The notes: generated by a model from the letters alone, not told the origin. Positions 1-8,956 are shown, counted from the stretch's first letter. The stretch is DNA of 64,000 nucleotides from an uncultured Acidimicrobiaceae bacterium (GCA_947259095.1 CAMYLA010000015.1:62001-126000); one strand, 5' to 3'. Made by a program: numbers and translations.

Positions 1-2
1 CG

Positions 3-284
3 CTCGAGGTACTGCTACCGCCGAAGCCGGCCGGAACGTTGGCCCTGCTCAGAGGCCAATCGGACGCCGACGTCGTCATCGTCGGGCATGTGGGCCTGGG
101 CGGGGTGGCCGAGCTGCGGGGCCTGCGACGGCGGCTGCCGCTGACCGAGCCGGTGGTGGTCCGATGGTGGAGCCACCGTCGAGACCAGCTGCCGACCACC
201 GAAGCTGCTCAGGCCGACTGGCTGGTCGAGCGGTGGGCGGAGCTCGACCGGTGGGTCGCCACCGCCAAAGAACGGCCGGTGTGA
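3..284 (+). CDS. C-terminal part of an acyltransferase (LPLAT/PlsC-like), cut by window edge
   Basis: Only the last 93 residues are present; the reading frame is open to the left edge and ends with TGA. The fragment carries LLPPKPAG, then a DADVVIVGH strand, then a basic WWSHRR segment and a tail rich in W/L/D (WLVERWAELDRWV). This pattern matches the C-terminal end of bacterial 1-acyl-glycerol-3-phosphate acyltransferase-like proteins, which add an acyl chain to lysophospholipid at the membrane. The catalytic HX4D motif would lie upstream, outside the window, so the assignment rests on the tail only. It could be another lysophospholipid acyltransferase-superfamily member. Confidence 0.55.
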   Translation, partial: LEVLLPPKPAGTLALLRGQSDADVVIVGHVGLGGVAELRGLRRRLPLTEPVVVRWWSHRRDQLPTTEAAQADWLVERWAELDRWVATAKERPV

Positions 285-359
285 CCAGCGGAAACCCCCG
301 GTCATACGGCTGCTCGGGATCCGAACCCGACGGCGGACCTCAGGGGCTAGATTTGGCGG

Positions 360-1100
360 GTGACCAATCTCACCGCTCCCGACTATCGGCACCTGCTCCG
401 AGTGGAGGCCGCCCGGTTGTCTCAGGTGGGGCCAGAGCAACTCGAATTGGACCTCCCCCACATCGATGGCTGGACCGTGCGCTCGGTCATCGGCCACACC
501 GGTTGGCTGTTCCGGTTCGCCCGCCTGGCCTTGACCTCCGATGCCGACAATCCACCGTCCCGATCGTCGGTCTCCGAGCCCCCGCCCGGTGACGAGGTGA
601 TCGAGTGGTTCACCACCGGTGCCACCGATCTCCAGGCCACCCTCGACGACGCCGATCTGGAAACGCTCCGGCCGACCTTCACCGGACCCCAACCGGCTGC
701 TTGGTGGCTACGGCGACTGAGCCACGAGATCTCGATTCACCGCTGGGATGCCGAGTCGGCATTCACCAGCCCCGAGCCGATCGAGGCTCGCCAGGCCAGG
801 GACGGGATCGACGAGGTGCTCGAGGTCTTCACGCCGATGCGGCTGCAGTTCGCCACCCTCGACGGTCGAGGGGAGACCGTGCATCTCCACGCCACCGACA
901 TCGACCACGGCGAGTGGTTCATGACCTACCAGCCGGACTCGGTGACCTGGGACCACTCCCACGCCAAGGCCGATGTTGCGGCCCGAGGCACGGTGTCGGA
1001 TCTGCTGCTCCTGCTGTGGAGCCGGATCCCTCCCAGCCGCCTCGAGCTCTTCGGCGACGCCTCGTTGCTCGACCGCTGGCAGCAGGCCGCCAAGTTCTGA
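360..1100 (+). CDS. Maleylpyruvate isomerase N-terminal (DinB-like) family protein
   Basis: A 246-residue protein with a GTG start. The N-terminal half (LLRVEAARLS, then the WTVRSVIGHTGWL segment) fits the DinB/MDMPI_N four-helix fold; the HEISIHRWDAESA segment in the middle is the hallmark of the actinobacterial TIGR03083 group, and the C-terminal third fits MDMPI_C. Members are putative metal-dependent, mycothiol-linked enzymes, but most have no known substrate. His in the VIGH and HEISIHRW segments are candidate metal ligands. It stands alone, 75 bases after the acyltransferase and convergent with the sigma-factor gene. Family assignment is firm; function is unknown. Confidence 0.8.
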   Translation: MTNLTAPDYRHLLRVEAARLSQVGPEQLELDLPHIDGWTVRSVIGHTGWLFRFARLALTSDADNPPSRSSVSEPPPGDEVIEWFTTGATDLQATLDDADLETLRPTFTGPQPAAWWLRRLSHEISIHRWDAESAFTSPEPIEARQARDGIDEVLEVFTPMRLQFATLDGRGETVHLHATDIDHGEWFMTYQPDSVTWDHSHAKADVAARGTVSDLLLLLWSRIPPSRLELFGDASLLDRWQQAAKF

Positions 1101-1119
1101 GCCCGGCGGCCTGCCAGGG

Positions 1120-2028
1120 TCAGTGGGCGCTTCCGGCCCGGACTCGACGGATGGGGAGCAGTGGTTCCTCGGGCACGTCGTACTCGTCATCCCAGGGGCT
1201 GAGGCGGTTCTTCCACTCCGACGCCTCGCCGATCTGATCGACATAGGCCGCCTGCCGCTTGGCCACCCGACCGACCGGGGCTTCCTCGGTATCGTTGCTG
1301 TACTGGGCTTCGATACCGAGCTTCAGGTTGCGCAGGGCCTCGCTCCGCAGTTGGGAGACCCGTGACTCGGTGACCCCGAGGAATCGGGCCAGGTCCTGGG
1401 ATGTCTTCCCGTCGAGGAAGTAGCCGACGATCACGAAGCGCTGACGCTCCGGCAACAGCTTCACCGCATCCCGAAGGTAGGTGTGCAGCTCCCGGCTCTC
1501 CAGCTCCTCCGAAGGCTCGACGGCCGATTGATCCCGAAGCACATCGACCAGGGTCAGGTCCTCGTCGGAATCGTCGCTGGTCTCGTGATCGAGAGCCAGG
1601 ACCACCGACCGGAACAACCGATCCCGTAGCCGGGCCAGCTCGTCGTGGGAGACCCCGAGGGCCTCCGCCATCTCGTCGACGTTCGGCACCCGACCGAGCT
1701 CGCTTGCCAGATGCTGCTCGGTGCTCTCGAGCCTGCGGGCCAGGAGCCGGACCGAGCGTGGGGCCCAGTCGGCGGCCCGGACCGAGTCCAGGATCGCTCC
1801 CCGGATCCGCTGGGCTGCGAACCGTTCGAACGGAACCCCCCGGCTGCCGTCGTAGCGGCGGGCCGCTTCGACCAGCCCCAGTGCGCCGGCTCGTGCCAAC
1901 TCCTCCCGATCGACGTGGCGGGGAAAGTGCACCGCCACCTGGAACACCACATGCTTGACCAATGGTAGGTTCGCTTCGATCCGAGCGTTCAGTTCTTCCT
2001 TGCTTGCAGCGGTTTTGCCGGCAGCCAT
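1120..2028 (-). CDS. RNA polymerase sigma factor, FliA/WhiG type
   Basis: A 302-residue sigma-70-family factor lacking region 1. Region 2 spans about residues 10-80 (ANLPLVKHVV through FAAQRIRGAILDSVR), region 3 about 85-140, and region 4 near residues 190-250 (LPERQRFVIVGYFLDGKTSQDLARFLGVTESRVSQ, a clear helix-turn-helix). The layout is that of the FliA/WhiG group (flagellar and sporulation sigma factors). The frame is open to 2112, but ATG 2028 is preferred: a GAAGGG element lies ten bases upstream. The C-terminal 50 residues beyond region 4 are charged and Pro-rich. No flagellar genes are in the window, so its regulon cannot be read here; the Tad pilus is one speculative target. Confidence 0.85.
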   Translation of the reverse strand: MAAGKTAASKEELNARIEANLPLVKHVVFQVAVHFPRHVDREELARAGALGLVEAARRYDGSRGVPFERFAAQRIRGAILDSVRAADWAPRSVRLLARRLESTEQHLASELGRVPNVDEMAEALGVSHDELARLRDRLFRSVVLALDHETSDDSDEDLTLVDVLRDQSAVEPSEELESRELHTYLRDAVKLLPERQRFVIVGYFLDGKTSQDLARFLGVTESRVSQLRSEALRNLKLGIEAQYSNDTEEAPVGRVAKRQAAYVDQIGEASEWKNRLSPWDDEYDVPEEPLLPIRRVRAGSAH

Positions 2029-2246
2029 TGTCGTTACACCCTTCGAGTTATCCTCCATGACAGAAGAGGTTCTCGACACGAAGCGCTCAGAACTTGAGGA
2101 AAATCTTTGCACGATTTCCCTTCGTTGGATTCGACGCCGCAGACCAGGAACTTGAGCCGATCATGCTCGAACGGGTCGAGCGACCTATGCGAAACGGTCT
2201 TCGGGCTGCTACCGAGCCGTCGCTGCGGAGATGGCGACGAGCCGGT

Positions 2247-3242
2247 TCAGGGGGTGCTCGGGTCCAGTTGGCCGCTGAACGCCGCCACCTTGACACCCCT
2301 GGCGTGGAGGTCACCGAGCAGTTCGCCGGCGTCGGGCCAGGTTGCGAGCCCCTTTGCCCCCGGCGGGGCCCCGCCGTTGCCGGTCCTGATGGCAACCAGC
2401 GCGGCAACGGTGCCGGCCGCCACGGACGGGTGGTCCATCACCCCGTAGACCAGGGTCTCGACCGCGCCGTTCAATCGGCCTCGAACTTCGACCCTGATCG
2501 CACCGGGCCCCCCGTCACGATGTGGCCGGCGGAGCATCGGCAGCCTGCCGGTGAACCGGTCACGACGGGTGGCGGCCATCCTGGCCGAGATCCGATGGGC
2601 ATCGGGGAACTCCCGTTGCAACAGGATCGGGCTGGCCAACGCCCCCCGATAGCAGTCCCGGGCGCCGATCGGATCGGGGAACCAGGCCAGATCGCGGCCC
2701 GATCCTCCTCGACGGAGCTCCCAGGCGCCATCCCGCCAGTCCCTGCCGCTCTGCTGGAGTGCCCGGTGGTGTTGGCGGGCGCAGGCAGGGCCGCCGGTTC
2801 CGGCCTTGGCCACGCTGATGGCCTCCACCACGTCGAGTTGGGAGGCCGCCAGCCGGACCAGCACCCCGCTCAGGCCCGGACAGAAGCCGGCCCCGACGAC
2901 CAGGGACCGCCCATGGCGCAACGCCACGTCGTCCAGGGCCAACAGGGCCTCGACCTCGTCCTGATCGTCGGCGATGGAGACCACGTGGCTGCCGGCGGCC
3001 AACATCTGTGCTGCCCGATCGACGTGGCTGCCGGTGGGCGTTGCCAAGACGGTCACGTCCGGCGGGTCGTCGGGGTCGGGGGCGGCGGACACCACGTCGA
3101 CCCGCCGGTCCAGAGCCCCTCGGACCGGATCGAGGCGTCGCTGGTCGACGTCGAACAGCCGCAGCTCGGTAACCGCGGGGGGCCGCAGTTGTCTGGCGAC
3201 GTGGGCGCCGGTGGTGCCGAGGCCGGCCAGGGCGATCCTCAT
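2247..3242 (-). CDS. NAD(P)-binding dehydrogenase, saccharopine-dehydrogenase-like
   Basis: A 331-residue protein starting with a textbook dinucleotide-binding fold: GLGTTGAHVA at residues 7-16, then an acidic residue ending strand 2 (LFDVD), and TVLATPTGSH for strand 4. VVGAGFCPGLSG in the middle resembles the catalytic-domain entry of saccharopine dehydrogenase/homospermidine synthase-like reductases. Substrate is unknown. Its ATG overlaps the TGA of a 47-codon ORF upstream (ATGA), so the two are probably translationally coupled. It ends about 220 bases before the sigma-factor start, in the same direction. Confidence 0.65.
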   Translation of the reverse strand: MRIALAGLGTTGAHVARQLRPPAVTELRLFDVDQRRLDPVRGALDRRVDVVSAAPDPDDPPDVTVLATPTGSHVDRAAQMLAAGSHVVSIADDQDEVEALLALDDVALRHGRSLVVGAGFCPGLSGVLVRLAASQLDVVEAISVAKAGTGGPACARQHHRALQQSGRDWRDGAWELRRGGSGRDLAWFPDPIGARDCYRGALASPILLQREFPDAHRISARMAATRRDRFTGRLPMLRRPHRDGGPGAIRVEVRGRLNGAVETLVYGVMDHPSVAAGTVAALVAIRTGNGGAPPGAKGLATWPDAGELLGDLHARGVKVAAFSGQLDPSTP

Positions 3243-3382
3243 GGCCGAAGTTCGGATTCCGGCACCTCACGCCAGCCGCCGGACTGGGGTGGCACGCCGC
3301 CCTTGCCCCGGAGGCGAAACAGGGTGGCGATCAACCCCGCCAGCCCCAACGCCGCCGCAACCCGTCGAGCCAGAGTCCACAT
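3239..3382 (-). CDS. Small hypothetical membrane-associated protein (47 aa)
   Basis: A 47-residue ORF begins with ATG at 3382 and its TGA overlaps the start of the dehydrogenase gene in an ATGA junction, the same coupling used by many gene pairs in this window. The product begins MWTLARRVAAALGLAGLIAT, a short hydrophobic helix, followed by a basic LFRLRGKGG stretch and a polar tail. This looks like a single-pass small membrane protein. No family is recognised. The coupling argues that it is translated; the short length leaves doubt. Confidence 0.45.
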   Translation of the reverse strand: MWTLARRVAAALGLAGLIATLFRLRGKGGVPPQSGGWREVPESELRP

Positions 3383-3424
3383 GGGCTCAGCCTACTGTCT
3401 GCGCTCAATCACCGTTGGGCCCGG

Positions 3425-4468
3425 TCAGGTACCGGCCGGTCGGCCGAAGGCCATCATCGACAGGATTTCGAACAGCATTTGGGCGCCGACATGGGCGGTA
3501 TTGGTGGTGGCGTCGTACTGGGGCGCGACCTCCACGACATCACCGCCGACGATCTCGTGGTCGGCCAGGCCCCGGAGGATGGTCTGGACCTCGAGCGGGG
3601 TGAGGCCGCCGACCTCCGGTGTCCCCGTTCCCGGGGTGTAGGCCGGGTCGATCCCGTCGACATCGACGCTGACGTAGACCGGGCCCGGGCCGAGAACCGA
3701 GCGGCTGGTACCGATCACATCGTCGAGGCCCCGTCGGGCAACATCCTCGGCGTGGATCACCGTCATCCCGGCGTCGTAGGAGAACTCCCAGGCAAACTCG
3801 GCACTACCCCGGATGCCGATCTGTACCGTCCGCTGCGGATCGAGCACACCGTCGAGCACTGCGTTTCGAAACGGCGCACCGTGATGGAATTTGGATCCGT
3901 CGAACGGACCCTGGGTGTCGCAATGGGCGTCGATGTGGATCAACCCCACCGGCCGAGCCGCCCCCACCGCCTTGAGGATCGGGTGAGTGATCGAGTGGTC
4001 GCCGCCGACCGTGAGCGGCAGGGCCCCGCCGGCCACCACCCTGCGGAGGAAGGCCTCGATGTCGTCGATGCTCTGCTCCAGGTCGTAGCGGGACCGGAAC
4101 GGCACGTCGCCGATGTCGCCGCACCGCAGTGAGACCAGGGGCACCACATCGAGGACGTGGTTGTAGGGCCCGACCCGTTCCATGGCCCGCAACGCTCTCG
4201 GCCCGAACCGGGCGCCGGGACGATTCGTCACCCCGAGGTCCATCGGGGCGCCCAGCAGGGCGACGTCGAGCGAGCCACCGTCTTCCGGGTCGTCGAGATC
4301 GGCCACCGGGGCGTCGAGCAGGGTCGGGATGCCGCTGTAGGGCTTGGCCCGGTTGCCGGGCTCGGTGTAGAGCAGGTCCGCCACCTCGCGGAACCGCTCG
4401 TTGTGGACAACATCGCCGCCGGCGTCGGCGTACCTCTCCCGAAGGCGGGCCAGCAGCTTCTCATCCAT
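3425..4468 (-). CDS. Agmatinase/guanidino-acid ureohydrolase
   Basis: A 347-residue member of the arginase/agmatinase family, a binuclear manganese enzyme releasing urea from a guanidino compound. All metal motifs are visible: GGDHS, DAHCDT and SVDVDGIDPAYTPGTG. The HHGAPFRNA segment is the substrate-loop signature of the agmatinase/guanidinobutyrase/guanidinopropionase branch rather than arginase, so the substrate may be agmatine or a guanidino acid. Two ATG codons adjoin (4471, 4468); AAGGAG sits six bases before 4468, which is preferred. The nearest upstream gene is the phosphofructokinase, 170 bases away on the same strand. No polyamine genes lie nearby. Confidence 0.85.
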   Translation of the reverse strand: MDEKLLARLRERYADAGGDVVHNERFREVADLLYTEPGNRAKPYSGIPTLLDAPVADLDDPEDGGSLDVALLGAPMDLGVTNRPGARFGPRALRAMERVGPYNHVLDVVPLVSLRCGDIGDVPFRSRYDLEQSIDDIEAFLRRVVAGGALPLTVGGDHSITHPILKAVGAARPVGLIHIDAHCDTQGPFDGSKFHHGAPFRNAVLDGVLDPQRTVQIGIRGSAEFAWEFSYDAGMTVIHAEDVARRGLDDVIGTSRSVLGPGPVYVSVDVDGIDPAYTPGTGTPEVGGLTPLEVQTILRGLADHEIVGGDVVEVAPQYDATTNTAHVGAQMLFEILSMMAFGRPAGT

Positions 4469-4642
4469 CATCGACTCCTTCGATTTGGGCGAAGATGAAG
4501 GTTCTGCTTCGACCGTCCTCACCGCCGCGGAGCTCGTGAGAGAGCGGGCCGTTGACCCAGGCGATCCAGGCCGGCTCCCGGTTGCTCCGAGCTCTGATCG
4601 AGTTCCACTGGCTTCGGTTGACCGAACGCGACGAGGGGCCGG

Positions 4643-5800
4643 TCAGTACAGGAACATCGGCTTGCCTGCCACATGGCGGACCTTGGGCCGGTACTCCTGG
4701 GAGTCGTACAGCTCGTCGACGTCGACCCGTTTCGAACCCTCGCCGGTGAGCGAGATGGGCACATTGGTGTAGGTACCGGCTCGCAGTGCCACCATCCGCC
4801 CCGACTGGCCCTCCAGGGCGAGGTCGACGGCCAACTTGGCATAGTTGTTGGCGACCATCAGATCGAGGCTGTCGGGGCGACCGGACCGCATCAGGTAGGC
4901 CACCTCCTGCAGCACGATCCCCTGGCCGGTTCGCTCCGAAAGCAGATCGCCGGTGCGTTTGCCGATGCCGCCCAGCTTGCGGTGGCCGTAGTCGTCTTCT
5001 TCGCCGGAGAGATGCATTTCGCCGCCCTCCACCACCGCCCCCTCAGACACGGTGATCATGGCGTAGTTCGACGGGTTGGCCGCCTTGTCCCGCATCACCT
5101 GTTCGGCCAGCCGGTCGATGTCGAAGGGGACCTCGGAGATCAGGGCCCGGTCGACGTCGGCCAGGTAGGCGGTGACCAGGGAGGTTTCGCCGGAGTACCG
5201 ACCGAACAGTTCGACCACCGCGATGCGTTCGTGGGAGCCGGTGGGGGTCCGGAGGTTCCCGATGAACTCGACCCCCCGGGTTACCGCGGTCGAGAACCCG
5301 ATGCAGTAGTCGGTGCCGTGCACATCGTTGTCCATGGTCTTGGGGACGGCGATCACCGGGACGCCCTCGTTGTGCATCCGGAGGCCGTAGCTCAGGGTGT
5401 CGTCGCCGCCGATCGGAATGAGTGCATCGATGCCGAGGGCCTCGATGGACCGCAGCACCGCCGGGGTCAGGTCGTGCACGCCATCGGGGTCGCCGGTGTC
5501 GATCTCACCCTTCAGGAAATCCGGTACGTCTTCGGTGCGGACCCGGCCGGGGTTGGTCCGGCTGGTGTGGAGGAACGTGCCTCCGGTCCGGTCGATGGTC
5601 CGCACAACGTCCCGGTCGAGGGGCATGGTGTTGGCCGCCATCGATGCCGGATCCTCGGGGTTGGCGTTGAGCAATCCGCCCCAACCGCGACGGATACCGA
5701 TGATCTCGCCGCCGTTGTCGGCCACGCGGTTCACCGCCGCCTTGATACAGGGGTTCAACCCCGGAACATCGCCACCACCGGTCAGAATCGCTGCTCGCAT
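4643..5800 (-). CDS. 6-phosphofructokinase, probably PPi-dependent
   Basis: A 385-residue phosphofructokinase family enzyme converting fructose-6-phosphate to fructose-1,6-bisphosphate. The N-terminus [16 protein letters not shown] is the phosphate-donor glycine loop; GGDDTLSYG and [12 protein letters not shown] follow in order, with the catalytic TMDND Asp pair. In the classical rule, Gly in GGDG plus Gly in PGTIDND mark ATP enzymes, while Asp (GGDD) and Lys (PKT) mark pyrophosphate enzymes; both diagnostic positions here are of the PPi type. ERTGQ and RSGRPDS lie in the C-terminal half. It would act in glycolysis, and reversibly if PPi-linked. It is a single gene with no obvious operon partner. 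Confidence 0.88.
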   Translation of the reverse strand: MRAAILTGGGDVPGLNPCIKAAVNRVADNGGEIIGIRRGWGGLLNANPEDPASMAANTMPLDRDVVRTIDRTGGTFLHTSRTNPGRVRTEDVPDFLKGEIDTGDPDGVHDLTPAVLRSIEALGIDALIPIGGDDTLSYGLRMHNEGVPVIAVPKTMDNDVHGTDYCIGFSTAVTRGVEFIGNLRTPTGSHERIAVVELFGRYSGETSLVTAYLADVDRALISEVPFDIDRLAEQVMRDKAANPSNYAMITVSEGAVVEGGEMHLSGEEDDYGHRKLGGIGKRTGDLLSERTGQGIVLQEVAYLMRSGRPDSLDLMVANNYAKLAVDLALEGQSGRMVALRAGTYTNVPISLTGEGSKRVDVDELYDSQEYRPKVRHVAGKPMFLY

Positions 5801-5944
5801 CCGTACATCATCGCAGATCCCCCGGCAAATCGTGCGCCCAGCCCCGGGATGTTACGATTTCCGCCGGCCCGGCCGGAGAACCTCTCGGGCCGGCGAACCG
5901 CTCAGCTGCGCCGCTCAACGGTGGATCCGAGCTCAACGGGTCCG

Positions 5945-6353
5945 GCCGGCGGGGACCACGACCACTGCGCGAAGTTGCACTGCAACGGCTACTTCGATTT
6001 CTCCGGGCGGTTCGGGGCTGGTCATCGACGGTCAGGTGGTGGCCAGCAAAACCCTGGTCTCGGCATCGGACTTCTATCACGCATCGGCCACCTACGAGCA
6101 ACTGAGCCACACCCACGCCACCTCGCTGGCCGGTACCGAGATCCGGGTCGCATTCACCAACAACGCCCTCGTCAACGGCGGCGACCGCAACGTCCGTATC
6201 GACGCCATCGCCATCGACGGCACCCGCTACGAGTCCGAAGACCCGACCGTGATCGGCACCGGCGTCTGGCGCAACGGCGGCAACTGCCAAACCGGCACCT
6301 GGAGCTCGGAATACCTCCACTGCAACGGCTATTTCCGGTACCCACTGGACTAG
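5945..6353 (+). pseudogene. Frameshifted remnant of a xylan-type carbohydrate-binding module
   Basis: No intact gene lies between the phosphofructokinase and cytochrome c genes, but two overlapping frames carry matching fragments. One frame (about 5945-6005) reads HCAKLHCNGYFDFS. The next frame (about 6003-6353) reads LVIDGQVVASKTL, then IRVAFTNNALVNGGDRNVRI, and ends NCQTGTW...LHCNGYFRYPLD before TAG. The LHCNGY(F) signature occurs at the end of both, so this looks like the tail of one module fused to most of a second. The FTN...GDRNV pattern resembles calcium-dependent CBM36/CBM60-like xylan-binding domains. No start codon, ribosome site or catalytic domain is visible, so it is scored as a decayed fragment. 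Confidence 0.55.
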
Positions 6354-6453
6354 CCGTCGCCCGGCGGGCGATCGCCCTGGGTCGATGTGACGTTGGGCCC
6401 AATCGGCCGATCGGTGGAACTGCAACGCTCGCTCCGGCGACCCTTTCAGGAGG

Positions 6454-6882
6454 ATGAACAGGTCAAGTTCCGAACAGACGGCGTTTCGATGGGGCCACGG
6501 GTCGTGGGCCATTGCGAGCTTGCTCGCCGTTGCGACGTTGCTTGCCACGGCAAGCCTGCTCACGGCGTGCAGCGGCGACGACGGGCCACCGCTCACGGCA
6601 TCGGCCGAGGAGGGCCGGGATGTCGCGAGGTCGCTGGGCTGCGCGGCCTGCCACGGCCGCAATGGAGAAGGCGGCGTCGGGCCGTCGTGGGCCGGCCTGC
6701 ACGGCACCACGGTTGCACTGGAGGGTGGGACGACGGTGGTTGCCGACGACGACTACATCCGCCGCTCCATTCTCGAGCCCACCGACGAGATCGTGGCCGG
6801 CTATACGGTGGTCATGCCGAACAACAACCTCGATGACGGCCAGATCGACGCCGTGGTCGCCTACATTCGGGAGCTGGGATGA
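6454..6882 (+). CDS. Lipoprotein mono-heme cytochrome c
   Basis: A 142-residue exported protein: a hydrophobic signal at residues 18-38 ends in a LTAC lipobox (Cys39). The single heme site CAACH is at residues 63-67, and a GYTVVMPNNN segment near residue 123 supplies the likely axial Met. The length and spacing fit small cytochrome c domains linked to terminal oxidases. It starts a four-gene overlapping run with SCO1, a cupredoxin and a membrane protein, so it probably serves oxidase assembly or electron delivery. An AGGAGG touches the ATG with no spacer, which is unusually close; a later TTG start cannot be excluded. Confidence 0.82.
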   Translation: MNRSSSEQTAFRWGHGSWAIASLLAVATLLATASLLTACSGDDGPPLTASAEEGRDVARSLGCAACHGRNGEGGVGPSWAGLHGTTVALEGGTTVVADDDYIRRSILEPTDEIVAGYTVVMPNNNLDDGQIDAVVAYIRELG

Positions 6883-7490
6883 CGATGCGATGGATCGGGT
6901 TGCTCACACTGGCAGTGCTGGCGCTGATCCTCGCCGCCTGTGGTGACGACGAGCCCCGCCCCTTCGCCGGATTCGAGCGCACGCCGACGCCGATCGTCGC
7001 CGAGCTCTCGCTGCCGGCGGTCGACACCGACGGAGCGGAGACGCCGTTCGAGTTCGTGGCCGACGAGGGTCACATCCTGGTGGTGTATTTCGGCTACACC
7101 AGCTGCCCCGATGTCTGCCCGACCACCCTGGCCGATATCAGACGGGCCACCGACCGGGACAGCGTCGATGGTGAACGCGTGGATCTGGCGATGGTCACGA
7201 TCGACCCAATGGTCGACACGCCGGAGGTGCTGACCAACTACGTCCGGTCGTTCATGCCCGATGCAACCGTCATCCGCACCCTCGACGACGACCGACTGCG
7301 GGCCGCAGCCGATGGGTTCGGCGCCGACTACGGCGTGCTCGAGGGCGACGACGGCGAGAGCCAGGTGTACCACACCGGGTCCCTCTATGCGGTGGACAGC
7401 GCCGGTGGTCTGCTGTTGACCTGGCCCTTCGGCACCACGATCGACGACCTGGAGAACGACTTGTCCCGGTTGCTGAACGAGGCGGTGTGA
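6879..7490 (+). CDS. SCO1/SenC family copper-delivery lipoprotein
   Basis: A 203-residue thioredoxin-fold protein. The signal peptide ends at the LAAC lipobox (Cys21). The copper-binding CPDVCP motif is at residues 76-81 and the third ligand His is in the later VYHTGS segment, so the copper site is complete. SCO1 proteins load copper into the CuA site of cytochrome c oxidase subunit II or keep its cysteines reduced. Its ATG overlaps the cytochrome c stop (ATGA) and its own stop overlaps the next GTG. The neighbours are a cytochrome c, a cupredoxin and, nearby, a PCuAC protein, all in line with this role. Confidence 0.92.
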   Translation: MTMRWIGLLTLAVLALILAACGDDEPRPFAGFERTPTPIVAELSLPAVDTDGAETPFEFVADEGHILVVYFGYTSCPDVCPTTLADIRRATDRDSVDGERVDLAMVTIDPMVDTPEVLTNYVRSFMPDATVIRTLDDDRLRAAADGFGADYGVLEGDDGESQVYHTGSLYAVDSAGGLLLTWPFGTTIDDLENDLSRLLNEAV

Positions 7491-7903
7491 CGGTGGCTCC
7501 CAGGAGGCGATCGGGGCTGCCGGCAGGTCGGCACCGGTTGGCTCTGGCGGCGGCGGTGCCACTCATGGTGGTCGGCGCGCTGCTCGCCGGCTGCAGCGAC
7601 CCGGACGGACCGACCGTCGAAGCCGCCGACCCGGCCGGTCAGGCCGACTTTCGTTTCGTCATCGCAGCCGGCACCGGGGAGGCCATGGATCGGGGCGAGC
7701 TGGTTGAGATCCTGCCTCCGGAGCTGGAGGCGAGGGTCGGCGAGGTGTTGGAGCTGGTCAACGAGGACGACCGGGGCCACATCGTCGGGCCGTTCTTCGT
7801 CGGTGCCGGCGAGACGCTGCGCCAGGAGTTCGCCTCACCCGGTGAATACCAGGGCATCTGCACCGTCCACCCCAGCGGCGAGTTCACCCTGACGGTGCTG
7901 TGA
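7487..7903 (+). CDS. Cupredoxin-like lipoprotein
   Basis: A 138-residue lipoprotein with a LAGC lipobox (Cys36) and one beta-barrel domain. Candidate type-1 copper ligands are His98 in GHIVGPF, Cys125 in YQGICTVHP and His128; no Met follows at the usual axial position (the loop continues PSGEF). This arrangement resembles cupredoxin_1 domains and cytochrome oxidase subunit II-like folds with a modified site. It overlaps SCO1 upstream and a membrane-protein gene downstream by four bases each (GTGA). A role as an extracytoplasmic copper or electron carrier is likely; redox behaviour cannot be predicted without the axial ligand. Confidence 0.75.
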   Translation: MTVAPRRRSGLPAGRHRLALAAAVPLMVVGALLAGCSDPDGPTVEAADPAGQADFRFVIAAGTGEAMDRGELVEILPPELEARVGEVLELVNEDDRGHIVGPFFVGAGETLRQEFASPGEYQGICTVHPSGEFTLTVL

Positions 7904-8956
7904 GGGCCCGGTCGTTACCGTCCGGCTTCGCCTCGACGGTGGCCGGCATCGTGGTAGCCGTTGTGGTTGTCGTGGGGGTCATCGCGGTCGTGGTCCTCGG
8001 CCTCCCTGCCGCCCCCGCTGCGGCCGATCCCCCCGGACCGACCGACTACCGAACCGACATCGTGGACATCGACCCGGCGGCGGCCGGCGTCGACGTCAGG
8101 ATCATCGGTGGGGACAGCTTCGTCCAGCTCCGGGCCGAACGGGGCGTCGAGGTGCTGGTCGTGGGGTACCGGGGTGAGCCATACCTGCGGTTCGCCGCCG
8201 ACGGAACGGTGTGGCAGAACGAACGATCCCCCAGCCGGTGGCTGAACGACGACCGGTTCGGCGAGGCCGAGCTACCGCCGGAGGCCGAGGCGGACGCCGA
8301 GCCGGACTGGATCGTGGTCGCATCCGACGGCTCCTACGCCTGGCACGACCACCGGACCCACTGGATGAACCCGGCAAGGCCCATCGGGGTCGAACCGGGA
8401 GACACGTTCCTGGAAGCGGTGGTCCCGCTCGTCGTCGACGGCACGCCGACGTCGGTCGGCGTCCGCTCCACGCTGCTGCCCGGGCCTTCGGCGGTGGCGT
8501 CCTTGATCGGTGCGATGGTTGCGGTGGTGATGGTCGCGGCCGCCGCCTCCACCGCCAGCCGACGGCGACGCCTGCTCCCGGCGGTGGTGATGGTCTGGGC
8601 GGCGGCGGCGCTGGGGTTCGGCTGGTGGGCCTACCGGAGCGTTCCGGCCGAGACCGGCCCCAGCCTGCTGCTGTGGCTCCTCCCGGCGGTTGCCTTGGTG
8701 GCCGCCGGTCTGGTGGTCGTGCTCGACCGGGCGGATCGGTCGAGCACGACTGCTGGCCCTGAGTGGACTCGAACTGGCCACATGGGCGTGGTTGCGCCGC
8801 GATGCGCTGTTCAGGGCACTGGTGCCGAGCGATGCGCCCGCTTCGTTGGATCGAGCGCTGATCAGCGGGGCCCTGGTCGTGGGTGTGGCCGCAGTGGCCG
8901 TGGCCGCAATGGCCTTGGTCACGGCGCCTCGGACCGCACCTCGACCGGCACCGTGA
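7900..8956 (+). pseudogene. Copper-locus membrane protein, broken by a frameshift near 8740
   Basis: The frame opened by GTG 7900 has an N-terminal membrane anchor (about residues 11-38), an extracytoplasmic region with DIVDIDPAAAGVDVRIIGGD and YAWHDHRTHW, and several C-terminal membrane helices. After VVLDRADRS, near 8735-8745, coding character moves to the +1 frame, which continues RLLALSGLELATWAWLRR and ends at TGA 8956; the original frame runs on as improbable sequence into the antisense gene. One indel would restore a protein of about 350 residues. Similar proteins of unknown function occur near copper genes. Either the gene is newly broken or the base count is wrong here. Its last 38 bases overlap the convergent PCuAC gene. 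Confidence 0.65.

Noticed and set aside
2094-3641. Long open frame opposite the dehydrogenase gene
   Set aside because: It lies antisense to a well-supported gene, is Gly/Pro/Arg-rich and lacks any domain; a product of high GC.
4673-6457. 594-codon open frame crossing the phosphofructokinase gene
   Set aside because: Mostly antisense noise. Only its short CBM-like end (from about 5945) is meaningful and is listed as a remnant.
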